Source of the DNA: Streptomyces lincolnensis
GTDB taxonomy: Bacteria; Actinomycetota; Actinomycetes; Streptomycetales; Streptomycetaceae
Reading direction: 5' to 3'
DNA: 64,000 nucleotides
Assembly: GCF_021173675.1 (NCBI RefSeq)
Contig: NZ_JAIHON010000014.1
Coordinates: forward strand, 1-64,000
The notes below the pieces were generated by a model. The model saw only the letters and a list, made by a program, of their open reading frames with translations. It ran no database searches and was not told the DNA's origin. Shown here piece after piece: positions 1-7,925 of the stretch (position 1 is the stretch's first letter; the number at the start of each line of letters is the position of its first letter). The translations under genes and the position numbers were made by a program.

Positions 1-577
1 TCAGGAGGTTGACCGTCAGGTCCAGGCGCTGACGCGGCGCGTATCCGTACAGGGCCGCGGGCCGAAGGGCCAGGGCGGTCATCGCCCCCGCGGCCTCGCC
101 GCGCACGATGTCCTCGGCCCGCGCTTTAGTCTCGCCGTACACCGTGATCGGTTTCAGGGTGGACGTCTCGTGCACCGGCCCGTCGTTCGCGATCCCGTAG
201 ACGCTGGCGGACGAGACGAGGACGAAGCGTTCGGCTCCTGCCCTGCGCGCGGCGGTGACGACGTTGTGCGTCCCCGTCACGTTCACCTCCTGGGACAGCA
301 AGGGGTTCAGGGCGCAGCTGGGATCGTTGGCGATACCGGCGAGGTGGATCACGGCGTCGGCGCCGGAGGCCCACCGCTCTACGGGGGCCCGGTCCCGGAC
401 GTCGGCCCGGTGGACCTCCAGCAGCGGGTGGGCCGCGAGGGTGTCCTCGCCGAACAGCAGCAGGTCCAGCACGCGGGTCCGGTAGCCCCGGGCCAGGAGC
501 ATCGGCACGAGCACGCTGCCGACGTAGCCGGCGCCCCCGCTCACGGCAACGGTGGTGAGGCCGTCGCCGCGTCGCAT
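1..577 (-). CDS. NAD-dependent epimerase/dehydratase (C-terminus outside window)
   Basis: Extended short-chain dehydrogenase of the NDP-sugar epimerase/dehydratase type. The visible 192 residues show a Rossmann motif SGGAGYVGS (about residues 13-21), a Ser in VSSASVYG (about 121-127) and the catalytic pair in YGETK (Tyr147, Lys151). The gene runs off the left edge, so the substrate-binding half is missing. Its ATG overlaps the TGA of the upstream nucleotidyltransferase gene, implying coupled translation and a role on the nucleotide-activated intermediate made there. The reaction (4-epimerisation, dehydration or ketoreduction) cannot be decided from this part. Confidence 0.9.
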   Translation of the reverse strand, partial: MRRGDGLTTVAVSGGAGYVGSVLVPMLLARGYRTRVLDLLLFGEDTLAAHPLLEVHRADVRDRAPVERWASGADAVIHLAGIANDPSCALNPLLSQEVNVTGTHNVVTAARRAGAERFVLVSSASVYGIANDGPVHETSTLKPITVYGETKARAEDIVRGEAAGAMTALALRPAALYGYAPRQRLDLTVNLL

Positions 578-1107
578 CACAGTTCCCTCTGCAACCGGGT
601 CGAGGAGCGCACCAGCGGGTCGTCGGAGAACCGCACGGCCCCGCCGTATCCGGCGACCACCGCCTGCTCGGCCACGAAGCGGGCGTCGTCGGACTTGGTG
701 TCCCGGTATTCGGCCCCTCTGATGTAGACGTCCGGCTTGAGCAGGCCGAGCAGTTCGACGGCGGTGGGGACATGGCTGGGTACGACGAAGTCCACGCATT
801 CGAGTTCGGCGACCCATTCGATGCGCTCGGCGAGAGTGAACAGGGGACGGCCCGGTCCCTTGTTCACATGGGCGTCCGCCGTCACGGCGACCACCAGGAT
901 GTCGGCCAGTGTCCTGGCCTCCTTGAAATGGCGCAGGTGCCCCAGGTGGACCAGGTCGAAGCAGCCCTGGCTGAGGGCGACGCGTCGTCCGGCGGCGCGG
1001 GCCGGTGCCAGCACGCGTACCAGGTCGCGCGGCTCGCGGATCTTGTCCGGGCGGGTGGCGGCCGTCCGCGCCGAGGCCGGGAGGCCGGGCGGTGCGGGAT
1101 GATTCAC
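577..1107 (-). CDS. Cytidylyltransferase-like nucleotidyltransferase (RfaE C-domain/TagD type)
   Basis: A 176-residue protein of the HIGH-motif nucleotidyltransferase superfamily. It has QGCFDLVHLGHLRHF, with HLGH at residues 54-57, and a C-terminal RSSTRL resembling the second nucleotide-binding motif. The family transfers CMP or ADP from CTP or ATP to a sugar or polyol phosphate, as HldE, TagD and the acarbose/validamycin enzymes do. The GTG start at 1107 has GGAGGAG upstream and overlaps the previous stop as GTGA. Its place downstream of a cyclase and a kinase suggests that it activates a cyclitol or sugar phosphate; the nucleotide preference is inferred. Confidence 0.85.
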   Translation of the reverse strand: MNHPAPPGLPASARTAATRPDKIREPRDLVRVLAPARAAGRRVALSQGCFDLVHLGHLRHFKEARTLADILVVAVTADAHVNKGPGRPLFTLAERIEWVAELECVDFVVPSHVPTAVELLGLLKPDVYIRGAEYRDTKSDDARFVAEQAVVAGYGGAVRFSDDPLVRSSTRLQREL

Positions 1108-2498
1108 GATGGGCTCCTCCGTCGGGGTGCGGGGGACTGCAGCAGAACGGCCCGGCCGGGCAGTGAGGCACAGGTGGCGGCGGCGATGTCGCGCTGCAGC
1201 GCGGTGAGCGGATCGCCGTCCTCGGCCGGCAGCCAGGCCAGGACCCGGGCCCGCGGATCGCCGGCCACGGCCTGATAGCTGTGGTGGTTCCAGGCGCTGC
1301 CCCTGTGGAACTCCGTGCGGACGCCGAGCCGGCAGGGCAGCGCCTGCCTCGTCCGTCGCATCGTCCGGGTGGCGTCCGAGGCGCTCTCGTAGGTGACGAC
1401 GTGCAGGACGCCGTCCCCTCCGAGCCCGCGCAGTAAGGGGGTCACGTGTTCCGCCGAGCCACGCGGGTCGACGTATGCGGGCCTGGGCCGGATGGTGCCG
1501 ACGAGTCGCTTGTAGCGGTCGACGGCCGGATGCTCGGCGAACTTCAGCCCCAGCCGCACGCCCAGGCAGGCGGTGAGCGCGCAGACCGCGTAGAGCCGTG
1601 CCATCAGCCTCGCCGGCTCGGTCAGGTCCTCGGGCAGGGGCGGTGGCCCTACCACGGTCTCGTCCGGTGCCGCTCCGGGGCCGACCTGCCAGTGCGGTCC
1701 CGGTCTCTTCGGAGCGCTCTTGCCGCCGAGCGCCTGCCGCAGCGCCTGGAGTGCGAAGAGGTCGAGACCGCTCGGCTCCGCGTCCTGTTCCCTGTTCTGC
1801 TGCGCGTCCTGTTCCGCCTCGGTGAGGCGCAGCCGCGGGTACGGCTCGCCGTCCACATCGCAGGCCGTCGCGGCGGCCCACCTCCCCAGGTGCTCGGTCA
1901 CTGTCGTGAACTGTGCGTAGGCGTCCTCCAGGGCATCGCCGTGGACGGTCGCCATGGCCAGGAGGAAGGGTGTGCTCAGCGGCGCCCCGAACAGCGCGGT
2001 GGTCGGGGCTTCCGGCAGGAGGCTCATCCGCGCGCCCTCCAGCCGTACCGGTGTGAGGCGCGTGCGCGCTCCCAGTACGGCGGCCAGGCGCACGGTCTCC
2101 AGGGTCCGGCCGGACTCGGAGGCCACCACGAGCGCCGCGGGCCGCGGCAGTTCGGCCACCCTGGGCGCGTCGAGCCTGTCCAGGACCCGCAGACGGTGGC
2201 CGGCGTCGGCCGATTCGGCCACGGCACGGGCCGCGAACGCCCAGCCGCCGGTACCCACCAGCAGCAGCGTCCCTGGCCGGGCGGGCCGGGGGCGGACCTC
2301 CCGCAACACCTCCCGCAACACCGCGTCGACGCGGGGCCAGGGCGGTGGCAGTACCCAGCCGAGCCGGGGGCTGCCCTCGACCGCGGCGAGTGCGGCCACC
2401 CGCCCGGCGGCCCCGTGGCGCACCCCGGCCGCCGCGTCCCGCACCGCTGCCCACAGACCGGTGGCGGTGCGCGGGCCGGAATCCCTCAACGATTCCAC
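1104..2498 (-). CDS. SIS-domain, phosphoglucose-isomerase-like protein
   Basis: A 464-residue protein with a SIS-like sugar-phosphate isomerase architecture. The first half has TLLLVGTGGWAFAARAVAES followed by a Ser-rich phosphate-loop region (VVASESGRTLETV). The second half has FAEHPAVDRYKRLVGT and a late HRGSAWNHHSYQAV. Length and two-lobe layout fit the phosphoglucose isomerase fold, but I see no full PGI signature. A role in isomerising a hexose or cyclitol phosphate is an inference. The GTG at 2498 follows GGAAGGA and lies 13 bp inside the upstream fusion gene; the next gene starts within its stop. Confidence 0.7.
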   Translation of the reverse strand: MESLRDSGPRTATGLWAAVRDAAAGVRHGAAGRVAALAAVEGSPRLGWVLPPPWPRVDAVLREVLREVRPRPARPGTLLLVGTGGWAFAARAVAESADAGHRLRVLDRLDAPRVAELPRPAALVVASESGRTLETVRLAAVLGARTRLTPVRLEGARMSLLPEAPTTALFGAPLSTPFLLAMATVHGDALEDAYAQFTTVTEHLGRWAAATACDVDGEPYPRLRLTEAEQDAQQNREQDAEPSGLDLFALQALRQALGGKSAPKRPGPHWQVGPGAAPDETVVGPPPLPEDLTEPARLMARLYAVCALTACLGVRLGLKFAEHPAVDRYKRLVGTIRPRPAYVDPRGSAEHVTPLLRGLGGDGVLHVVTYESASDATRTMRRTRQALPCRLGVRTEFHRGSAWNHHSYQAVAGDPRARVLAWLPAEDGDPLTALQRDIAAATCASLPGRAVLLQSPAPRRRSPS

Positions 2499-4726
2499 GG
2501 GGGTTCCTTCCGTACGACGTGGCCGGTGAGGGCGAAGTCGATGACCACGCGCAGCGCGGGAGTGGCGTGCAGCGTGCCGGTGGCGAGGAGTTCCGCCGCC
2601 GCGTCCGGCACCGCCTCCAGCGAGACGGTGTGGGTGATCAGCCGGTCGAGAGCCATGGCGGAGGGGCCACGCTCCTCGCACAGGGTCACGGCGGTACGGA
2701 AGTCGTCCGCCCGTCCGCCCCGGTTGCCGGTGAGGGTCGCGCGCCGTCCGGTCGGTGCGGTGACCTCCTGTGCTCGCGCTGCCGCACGGACAGCGCTCAC
2801 GTCCACGCCGTCGCCTCCCTGGACCGTTAGCGTGCGGCCCGCCGGAAAGCCTCCGAACATGTGCAGGACGCCGCCGTCGGCGAGAGCGGGCCAGAGCGCC
2901 TCGACCACATCGGGCCCGACTCCACCGCCGACCGCCACCACCATGGCGTCCACTCCCCCGTCGCCGGTCGAGCGGCGTACGGCGTCCGCGGACCGTCCGT
3001 CCAGGGCGATGACCTGGGAGGCGGGGCAGATGCCCAGGGCGACGGCCTGACGGCGGGTCCGGGCGGACCGGGTGGCCAGCAGGACCGACCGCACGCCTCG
3101 TCGCCGGGCCAGCATGGCGTGCAGCAGACCGGCGGTACCGGCACCGACGACGAGCAGGCTGTCGGGCGGGCGGACGGAGGCGATCAGGTCGTGGGCCCTG
3201 ACGACGGAGGCCAGCGGCTCGATCAGGACCGCCCGCGGGTCCGCGGCTCCGGTGAGCGGTACGACCTGTCCGCGGCGGACCAGTCCGGCGTCGAAACTCA
3301 GCAGTTCACCGAAGACGCCGGGCCGGTTGTGCCCCAGCTTGTCGTCGTCGTCACGGGGGTTGTTGGGGTTGACCGTGACGAGGTCGCCCTCCTTGACACC
3401 TTCCACGTCCCTGCCGACCTCGACGACCTCCGCCACGCACTCGTGGCCCAGGACGCCGGGCTCGCAGGAGCGCTCGCCGCTCAGTATCTGCAGGTCGGTG
3501 CCGCAGATGCCGGCGTAGCGGGTCCGCAGCAGAACGTGTTCGGCGCCGCAGACGGGTCGCTCGGTGGTCCGCATGATCAGCCGGTGCTCGTTGACCGGTT
3601 TGACGATCATCCGGTTCTGCTGCCGCTGGTCGTGCGTGTAGGCCGCCATTCCGGCCAGCGGCGCGACGTCGGCGTCGTCGGGTATGTGCAGCAGGTCGTC
3701 CCAGTCGGCCGCCGTCCAGTCCCTGAACCAGCCCGCCGGTACGGCGAGTTCGGCGAGGTCGCGCCGCAGTGCGGTGAACCAGGGCTCGCCCACGCCGTGC
3801 GCGAAGCCGCCCACCACCACGGCCCGGCGCAGTCCGAGGTCGCCGCACAGCTGGAGCAGGCGGGCCGCCAGCGGCCTGGTGCCCCGGTGCAGGATCCCCG
3901 CGGTGAAGGCGTCCTCGGTGGCGGCGGCACGGGCCAGGGCGGAGGCGTCGATGCGGGTCGGGTCGCCGCGGGTCTCCCGGCCGAGGGCGGAGTCGCGGAA
4001 CGCGCTCGGGTGACGGCGCGCCTCCATGCCGGCGATTCTGATCATTCCGGGGCCACTGGCGTACGCGCAGAGGTCACCGACCGCCCCGCATTCGCACCAC
4101 GGCACACCGAGCCGTTCCAGGTGGGCCCGCGCCTCCGGGTCCGCGGCGGCGGCCGCGCGGAGCAGGTCGGACGGGAGCCTCTCCCCCGGCCCGGAGGCCA
4201 GGACGGTGTGCCCGGACTCACCACCCGTCAGCTCCGGGCCCGCCAGCACACGGTGTTCGGCGGGCAGGCCGGCGTCGTACACCTTGAAGGCGACGCCCGT
4301 GCTGACCGTGGCGAGGACGAATCTGCCGAGGTGGCGGTAGTGCCAGGCGGCCGCGGCCACGTCGTTGAGGACGCGGATCCGGGCGCCCGGCAGGCGGTCG
4401 GTCAGGGCCCGCACCACGTCGAACCCGTAACTGGGCTCCAGCCAGAGGACGCTGGCGTCCCGCACGATGCCGTGCCGGCCGACGACCGCGCCGAAGGACA
4501 CGCCGATGTCCTCGGCCGACCCGGGATGCTGCCGGTCCAGGCGCAGGACGTGGTCGGCGATCTGGTCGAAGAGAGCGTCGCGGAGCCGGGCCACGTCCGT
4601 GTCCGGGGCGGTCCTCGGCGACGGGGTCGCACACCGCAGCGTGGTCCCGGTGAGCACGCCGTCGCGATGGGCCGACAGTCGCGTGGTGGTGCCTCCGACA
4701 TCGACGACCAGGCCGCGACCGGTCAT
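2486..4726 (-). CDS. ROK-family kinase fused to zinc-type MDR dehydrogenase
   Basis: One uninterrupted frame of 746 codons joins two enzymes. Residues 1 to about 370 are a ROK sugar kinase: VVDVGGTTTRLS at the N-terminus, GGESGHT, and a CECGAVGDLC zinc-type motif. From Met373 a medium-chain dehydrogenase begins, with GICGTD, GVLGHECVAEVVEVG and the Rossmann motif VVGAGTAGL. The usual four-Cys structural zinc loop of the MDR is replaced by an Asp/Asn-rich segment. ROK kinases such as AcbM and ValC phosphorylate valiolone-type cyclitols, so a C7-cyclitol 7-kinase is a plausible role. No Shine-Dalgarno is visible before Met373 (position 3610), which argues for a true fusion. It overlaps the cyclase stop as ATGA. 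Confidence 0.85.
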   Translation of the reverse strand: MTGRGLVVDVGGTTTRLSAHRDGVLTGTTLRCATPSPRTAPDTDVARLRDALFDQIADHVLRLDRQHPGSAEDIGVSFGAVVGRHGIVRDASVLWLEPSYGFDVVRALTDRLPGARIRVLNDVAAAAWHYRHLGRFVLATVSTGVAFKVYDAGLPAEHRVLAGPELTGGESGHTVLASGPGERLPSDLLRAAAAADPEARAHLERLGVPWCECGAVGDLCAYASGPGMIRIAGMEARRHPSAFRDSALGRETRGDPTRIDASALARAAATEDAFTAGILHRGTRPLAARLLQLCGDLGLRRAVVVGGFAHGVGEPWFTALRRDLAELAVPAGWFRDWTAADWDDLLHIPDDADVAPLAGMAAYTHDQRQQNRMIVKPVNEHRLIMRTTERPVCGAEHVLLRTRYAGICGTDLQILSGERSCEPGVLGHECVAEVVEVGRDVEGVKEGDLVTVNPNNPRDDDDKLGHNRPGVFGELLSFDAGLVRRGQVVPLTGAADPRAVLIEPLASVVRAHDLIASVRPPDSLLVVGAGTAGLLHAMLARRRGVRSVLLATRSARTRRQAVALGICPASQVIALDGRSADAVRRSTGDGGVDAMVVAVGGGVGPDVVEALWPALADGGVLHMFGGFPAGRTLTVQGGDGVDVSAVRAAARAQEVTAPTGRRATLTGNRGGRADDFRTAVTLCEERGPSAMALDRLITHTVSLEAVPDAAAELLATGTLHATPALRVVIDFALTGHVVRKEPPWNR

Positions 4727-6591
4727 CGGGCCCGCTCCGCCAGGTCGGCGCAGACAGCGCGCATCATGGCGGGGCTGAGCTCCTCTGCGTGATGGATGAA
4801 CCCCCCGGACCCGATCCTCGTCGGCACCACGAGATGGGGTGCTCCGCCCTTGTGCGCGCTGATGTCCTCGCACAGCCAACGCCAGAGCCTCTCCGGTGCG
4901 CACAGCGGGTCGAACACGGGGAGTCCGACAGAGGTCAGCAGGGTGAGCAGCCGTTCGCCCGCCGCCGCCGGAAGTCGGCCGGCCTCGACGGCCAGCCGGG
5001 TCGACACCGCCATGCCGACGGCCACCGCCTCGCCGTGCCGCAGTCGGTGGCTGGAGGCGGATTCCAGCAGGTGGCCGAACTCGTGCCCGAAGTCCGGGAG
5101 TCGGCGGACCTCCTCCTCGTAGGGGTTGGCCCTGAGTTCGTCGAGCATCGCGGTGATCGACCGGCTGATGATCCCCAGGGTGCGCGGTGTCACCCGCCCG
5201 TCGGACACCTCCGCGTGGTGGGCCTCCAGCAGGGAGAACAACCGGGCGTCCGTGACCGCGGCGATCTTGATCGCCTCGCTGAGTCCGCAGCGCAGTTCCG
5301 CTCGGGGCAGCGTGCGGAGAAAACCCGGGTCGCACAGGCAGGCCATGGGAGGGTGGTAGCCGCCGAGCAGATTCTTGCGCCCCACGGCGTCCACGCCGAC
5401 CTTGAGCCCGATCCCGGCGTCGATCATGCCGACCAGGGTGGTGGGGACACGCACGTACGGGGTCGCCCCGCCCCGCAGCAGCGCGACCGTGCCGACCAGG
5501 TCGAGTACGGTGCCGCCTCCGACGCCGAGGATCAGGTCCGCGGGACCGAGGCGCATGTCCTCGGCGATCCCCAGAAGGGCTTCCAGATGCTGACGGCCCT
5601 TGAGGGCGGGCCCGCTGGTCAGCGGCAGGACACGAAATTCGGCGAGGCGGCCGCGGTACCGCTGGGCGGCACACCAGTCCCGTACCTCGCGCAGCACCTG
5701 GGGGGAGAAGTCGTCCACCACGGCGAACAGCCGGCCGCCCGCCGGCAACCAGTCGTCCAGTCGGCTCCCCTCGGGGGAGAACACCTCGTCGGTGGAGAAC
5801 ACCTCCTCGGTGAAGCCGACATGGGTCCGCAGGTGCCGGGTCTGTGTCCTGGCCATTCCCACCAGGGTGTCCAGGGCCGACTCGCGGGCGCGTGCGCGGA
5901 CGGCGGGAGTGGCGGGGGCAGCAGGAATGGCGGAGGCGGCGGGAGTGGCGGGGGTGGGCGCGACCGCGCCGAGTTCCCGCAGCAGTGCCACCTCCGGTGG
6001 GTGAAGCGGCTGGGTGAGCAGTGCGTCGACGTCGATCAGTACGTTCGACCGTCGTCGTCGCACGCTGGAACCGCCGGCGAGCCGGGCCCGCCCGGCGGCG
6101 CGCACGGCCGCGACGGCCGAGGGCAGGTCCGCCACGATCTGGACGGCGTGGCTGTGTCGCCGCAGCAACGCGGCCGTCACCAACAGCGCGTCGCCGGCCT
6201 CGCCCGCTCCGCTGAGCAGGAACGCGTCCTTGCGCCCCACGCCGGCGGCCAGGGCGGCCTCCGCCAGCTGCTCGACCTGCGTGAGCGTGGGCGGCCCGGA
6301 GGCCGCGGGGAGGGTGAGGGTCCGGTATCCGTCCAGGCGTCCGGCCGCGCACTGGGCGTCGAGGTAGGCGTGCAGACGCCGCGGGGCCCGGTCGCCGACG
6401 ACCACCACCAGGAGGCGGCGGGCTCCGTTCAGGCTCTCCCACAGGTGTGTGTCGGCGGGGTCGAGGAGGCCGCGTACCGCAACGACCCGTGTCTCCGAGC
6501 GCTCCTCCACGGCCAACGGGCCGAGGGGGGTGAGGGGAGTGGGGGGTGCGGGGCGCGGGGCCCTGGCCGCATCGGCCGCGTACGCGCTCAT
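4723..6591 (-). CDS. Sugar-phosphate cyclase (DHQ synthase superfamily, EEVS-like) with extra N-terminal domain
   Basis: A 622-residue protein. The C-terminal part of about 400 residues is a complete cyclase: NAD-binding GVGGGTVLDLVG, YVRVPTTLVGMIDAG, GRKNLLGGYHPP, and metal ligands in GLSEAIK, FGHEFGH and RHGEAVAVGM. The KVGVD...KN.LG.YHPP pattern resembles 2-epi-5-epi-valiolone synthases (AcbC, ValA) more than DHQ or 2-deoxy-scyllo-inosose synthases. The family normally has 350-420 residues. The extra N-terminus (about 40-190) looks like a degenerate second DHQS nucleotide-binding lobe (LLVVVVGD..., LLSGAGEAGDALLVTAALL), joined by an Ala/Pro linker. The likely substrate is sedoheptulose 7-phosphate; the exact product is unknown. 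Confidence 0.85.
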   Translation of the reverse strand: MSAYAADAARAPRPAPPTPLTPLGPLAVEERSETRVVAVRGLLDPADTHLWESLNGARRLLVVVVGDRAPRRLHAYLDAQCAAGRLDGYRTLTLPAASGPPTLTQVEQLAEAALAAGVGRKDAFLLSGAGEAGDALLVTAALLRRHSHAVQIVADLPSAVAAVRAAGRARLAGGSSVRRRRSNVLIDVDALLTQPLHPPEVALLRELGAVAPTPATPAASAIPAAPATPAVRARARESALDTLVGMARTQTRHLRTHVGFTEEVFSTDEVFSPEGSRLDDWLPAGGRLFAVVDDFSPQVLREVRDWCAAQRYRGRLAEFRVLPLTSGPALKGRQHLEALLGIAEDMRLGPADLILGVGGGTVLDLVGTVALLRGGATPYVRVPTTLVGMIDAGIGLKVGVDAVGRKNLLGGYHPPMACLCDPGFLRTLPRAELRCGLSEAIKIAAVTDARLFSLLEAHHAEVSDGRVTPRTLGIISRSITAMLDELRANPYEEEVRRLPDFGHEFGHLLESASSHRLRHGEAVAVGMAVSTRLAVEAGRLPAAAGERLLTLLTSVGLPVFDPLCAPERLWRWLCEDISAHKGGAPHLVVPTRIGSGGFIHHAEELSPAMMRAVCADLAERAR

Positions 6592-7670
6592 GTCGGTGCC
6601 TTCTCCGCGCGGTCCTGCGCGGGGCCGGAGTGGGGAGCGTCCTCGGCGGGAGTCTCGAGTGTGACGACGACCTTCAGATCGTCCGGCCGTCGCTCCAGCG
6701 CCTCGTGCCATCGGTCGAGGGGCACCTGACGTGTGATCAGGTCGTCGAGCCAGTCACGGTCCGCACGGGCCAGGGCCTGGACGGCGTCGGCGTAGTGGCG
6801 GCGGGCGGCGTTCACCGTGCCGAAGAGCACGCCGTTGTACGGGACGAGCCGGCGCATGGCCGATGCCAGTGCGGGCGACGGCCCCTCCGCGCCCGCGGTG
6901 AGGCCGAGCAGACAGACGACGGCGTTGCGGGCGATGAGGTCGAGCGCCCCGGCCAGCACGTGCGGCGCGCCGGTGGTCTCCAGCACGACATCGGGTTCCA
7001 CACCGTCGAGCCGCTCCAGCGGGGTGACTCCCAGCCGGTCGGCCAGCGAGGTCCGGCGAGTGGTCCAGGTGCGTGTGTAGAGGAACGTCCGGTACCCGCG
7101 CTGTGCGGCCAGCAGAGCCGCCAGCAACCCCAGGGGGCCCGCCCCGGTCACCAGGACGCAATGCGGGTGCTCACGCGGACGCATGGCGCTGATGCGCTCC
7201 CACGCCTTGGCCAGCACGCTCACCGGCTCCGCCAGGACACCGCGGGCCGCGATGCCCGGGTCGACGGGCACGGTGAACTCGGGTGCGGCGCACCACAGTT
7301 GGGCCCCGTATCCGTCACGTCCGGTGATCCCGCAGGAGGTGTAGCGGCCGTTGCGGCACGCGTCCCACTCTCCTGCCGCACAACTGACGCAGGGCACCGG
7401 ATCCGGTCTGCGCACCATGCCGACGACCAGGTCACCCGGCGCGTACGGCGAGTTCGCGGGGGCCGTCACCACGCGTCCCAGGGACTCGTGTCCGAGAACG
7501 AGTCGGTGGCGACGCTCCGGAGGCCGGCCCTTGTGGCCGAGGACGACGTCACGATCCGTACCACAGATCCCGACCGCGATACCGCGCACCAGGAGTTCAC
7601 CTTCCTCGGGCTCGGGTCGAGGCCTGGATTCGATCGCCGCCGATGTTCTCTCTCCAGGGACAACTGACAT
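6588..7670 (-). CDS. Glucose-dehydrogenase-like zinc MDR
   Basis: About 360 residues. Medium-chain dehydrogenase with catalytic zinc motif GICGTDRDVV, GHESLG, a four-Cys structural zinc cluster (CVSCAAGEWDACRNGRYTSCG) followed by GITGRDGYGA, and Rossmann VTGAGPLGLLAALLAA. This is the glucose 1-dehydrogenase/galactitol-dehydrogenase pattern, so oxidation of a ring or sugar hydroxyl is expected. It is the first gene of the leftward operon and its stop overlaps the cyclase ATG. The ATG at 7670 has a weak ribosome site; a start slightly downstream is possible. Confidence 0.85.
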   Translation of the reverse strand: MSVVPGERTSAAIESRPRPEPEEGELLVRGIAVGICGTDRDVVLGHKGRPPERRHRLVLGHESLGRVVTAPANSPYAPGDLVVGMVRRPDPVPCVSCAAGEWDACRNGRYTSCGITGRDGYGAQLWCAAPEFTVPVDPGIAARGVLAEPVSVLAKAWERISAMRPREHPHCVLVTGAGPLGLLAALLAAQRGYRTFLYTRTWTTRRTSLADRLGVTPLERLDGVEPDVVLETTGAPHVLAGALDLIARNAVVCLLGLTAGAEGPSPALASAMRRLVPYNGVLFGTVNAARRHYADAVQALARADRDWLDDLITRQVPLDRWHEALERRPDDLKVVVTLETPAEDAPHSGPAQDRAEKAPT

Positions 7671-7746
7671 CACCAGCACGGCAGAACCAAAACACAGGCA
7701 CATCCGTGACAGCAAGGAATCAAGCAGGACTCCGCCACCTTTTTCA

Positions 7747-7792
7747 CATTCGAATCGATTCGACGGCACCCTTCGTCGAATCGATTCGAATG
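7747..7792. promoter_or_regulatory. Paired palindromic operators between divergent operons
   Basis: Two 19-bp arms (7747-7765 and 7774-7792) are perfect inverted repeats separated by 8 bp. Each arm itself contains the palindrome TCGAATCGATTCGA (7750-7763 and 7776-7789), with centres 26 bp apart. A palindrome with a central CG, placed between two divergent biosynthetic operons, fits a LacI-family or similar dimeric repressor able to control both directions. No regulator gene for it lies nearby in the window. Confidence 0.75.
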
Positions 7793-7925
7793 CGCGCGAG
7801 AACCGGCCACTTCGGCGGGACTGGCGAAAAAGGACACCTCCGCCTATTGACTTCGAATATCCAGGTCACGCACATTCGGTCCGGTCGACCGTCGGCCGCG
7901 CGCCCCTTCGCGCAGAAGGAGGAAC

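Noticed and set aside
2861..6729. Two long rightward frames (643 and 646 codons) opposite the cyclase and fusion genes
   Set aside because: No recognisable domains, and the leftward strand carries complete conserved enzymes over the whole stretch.
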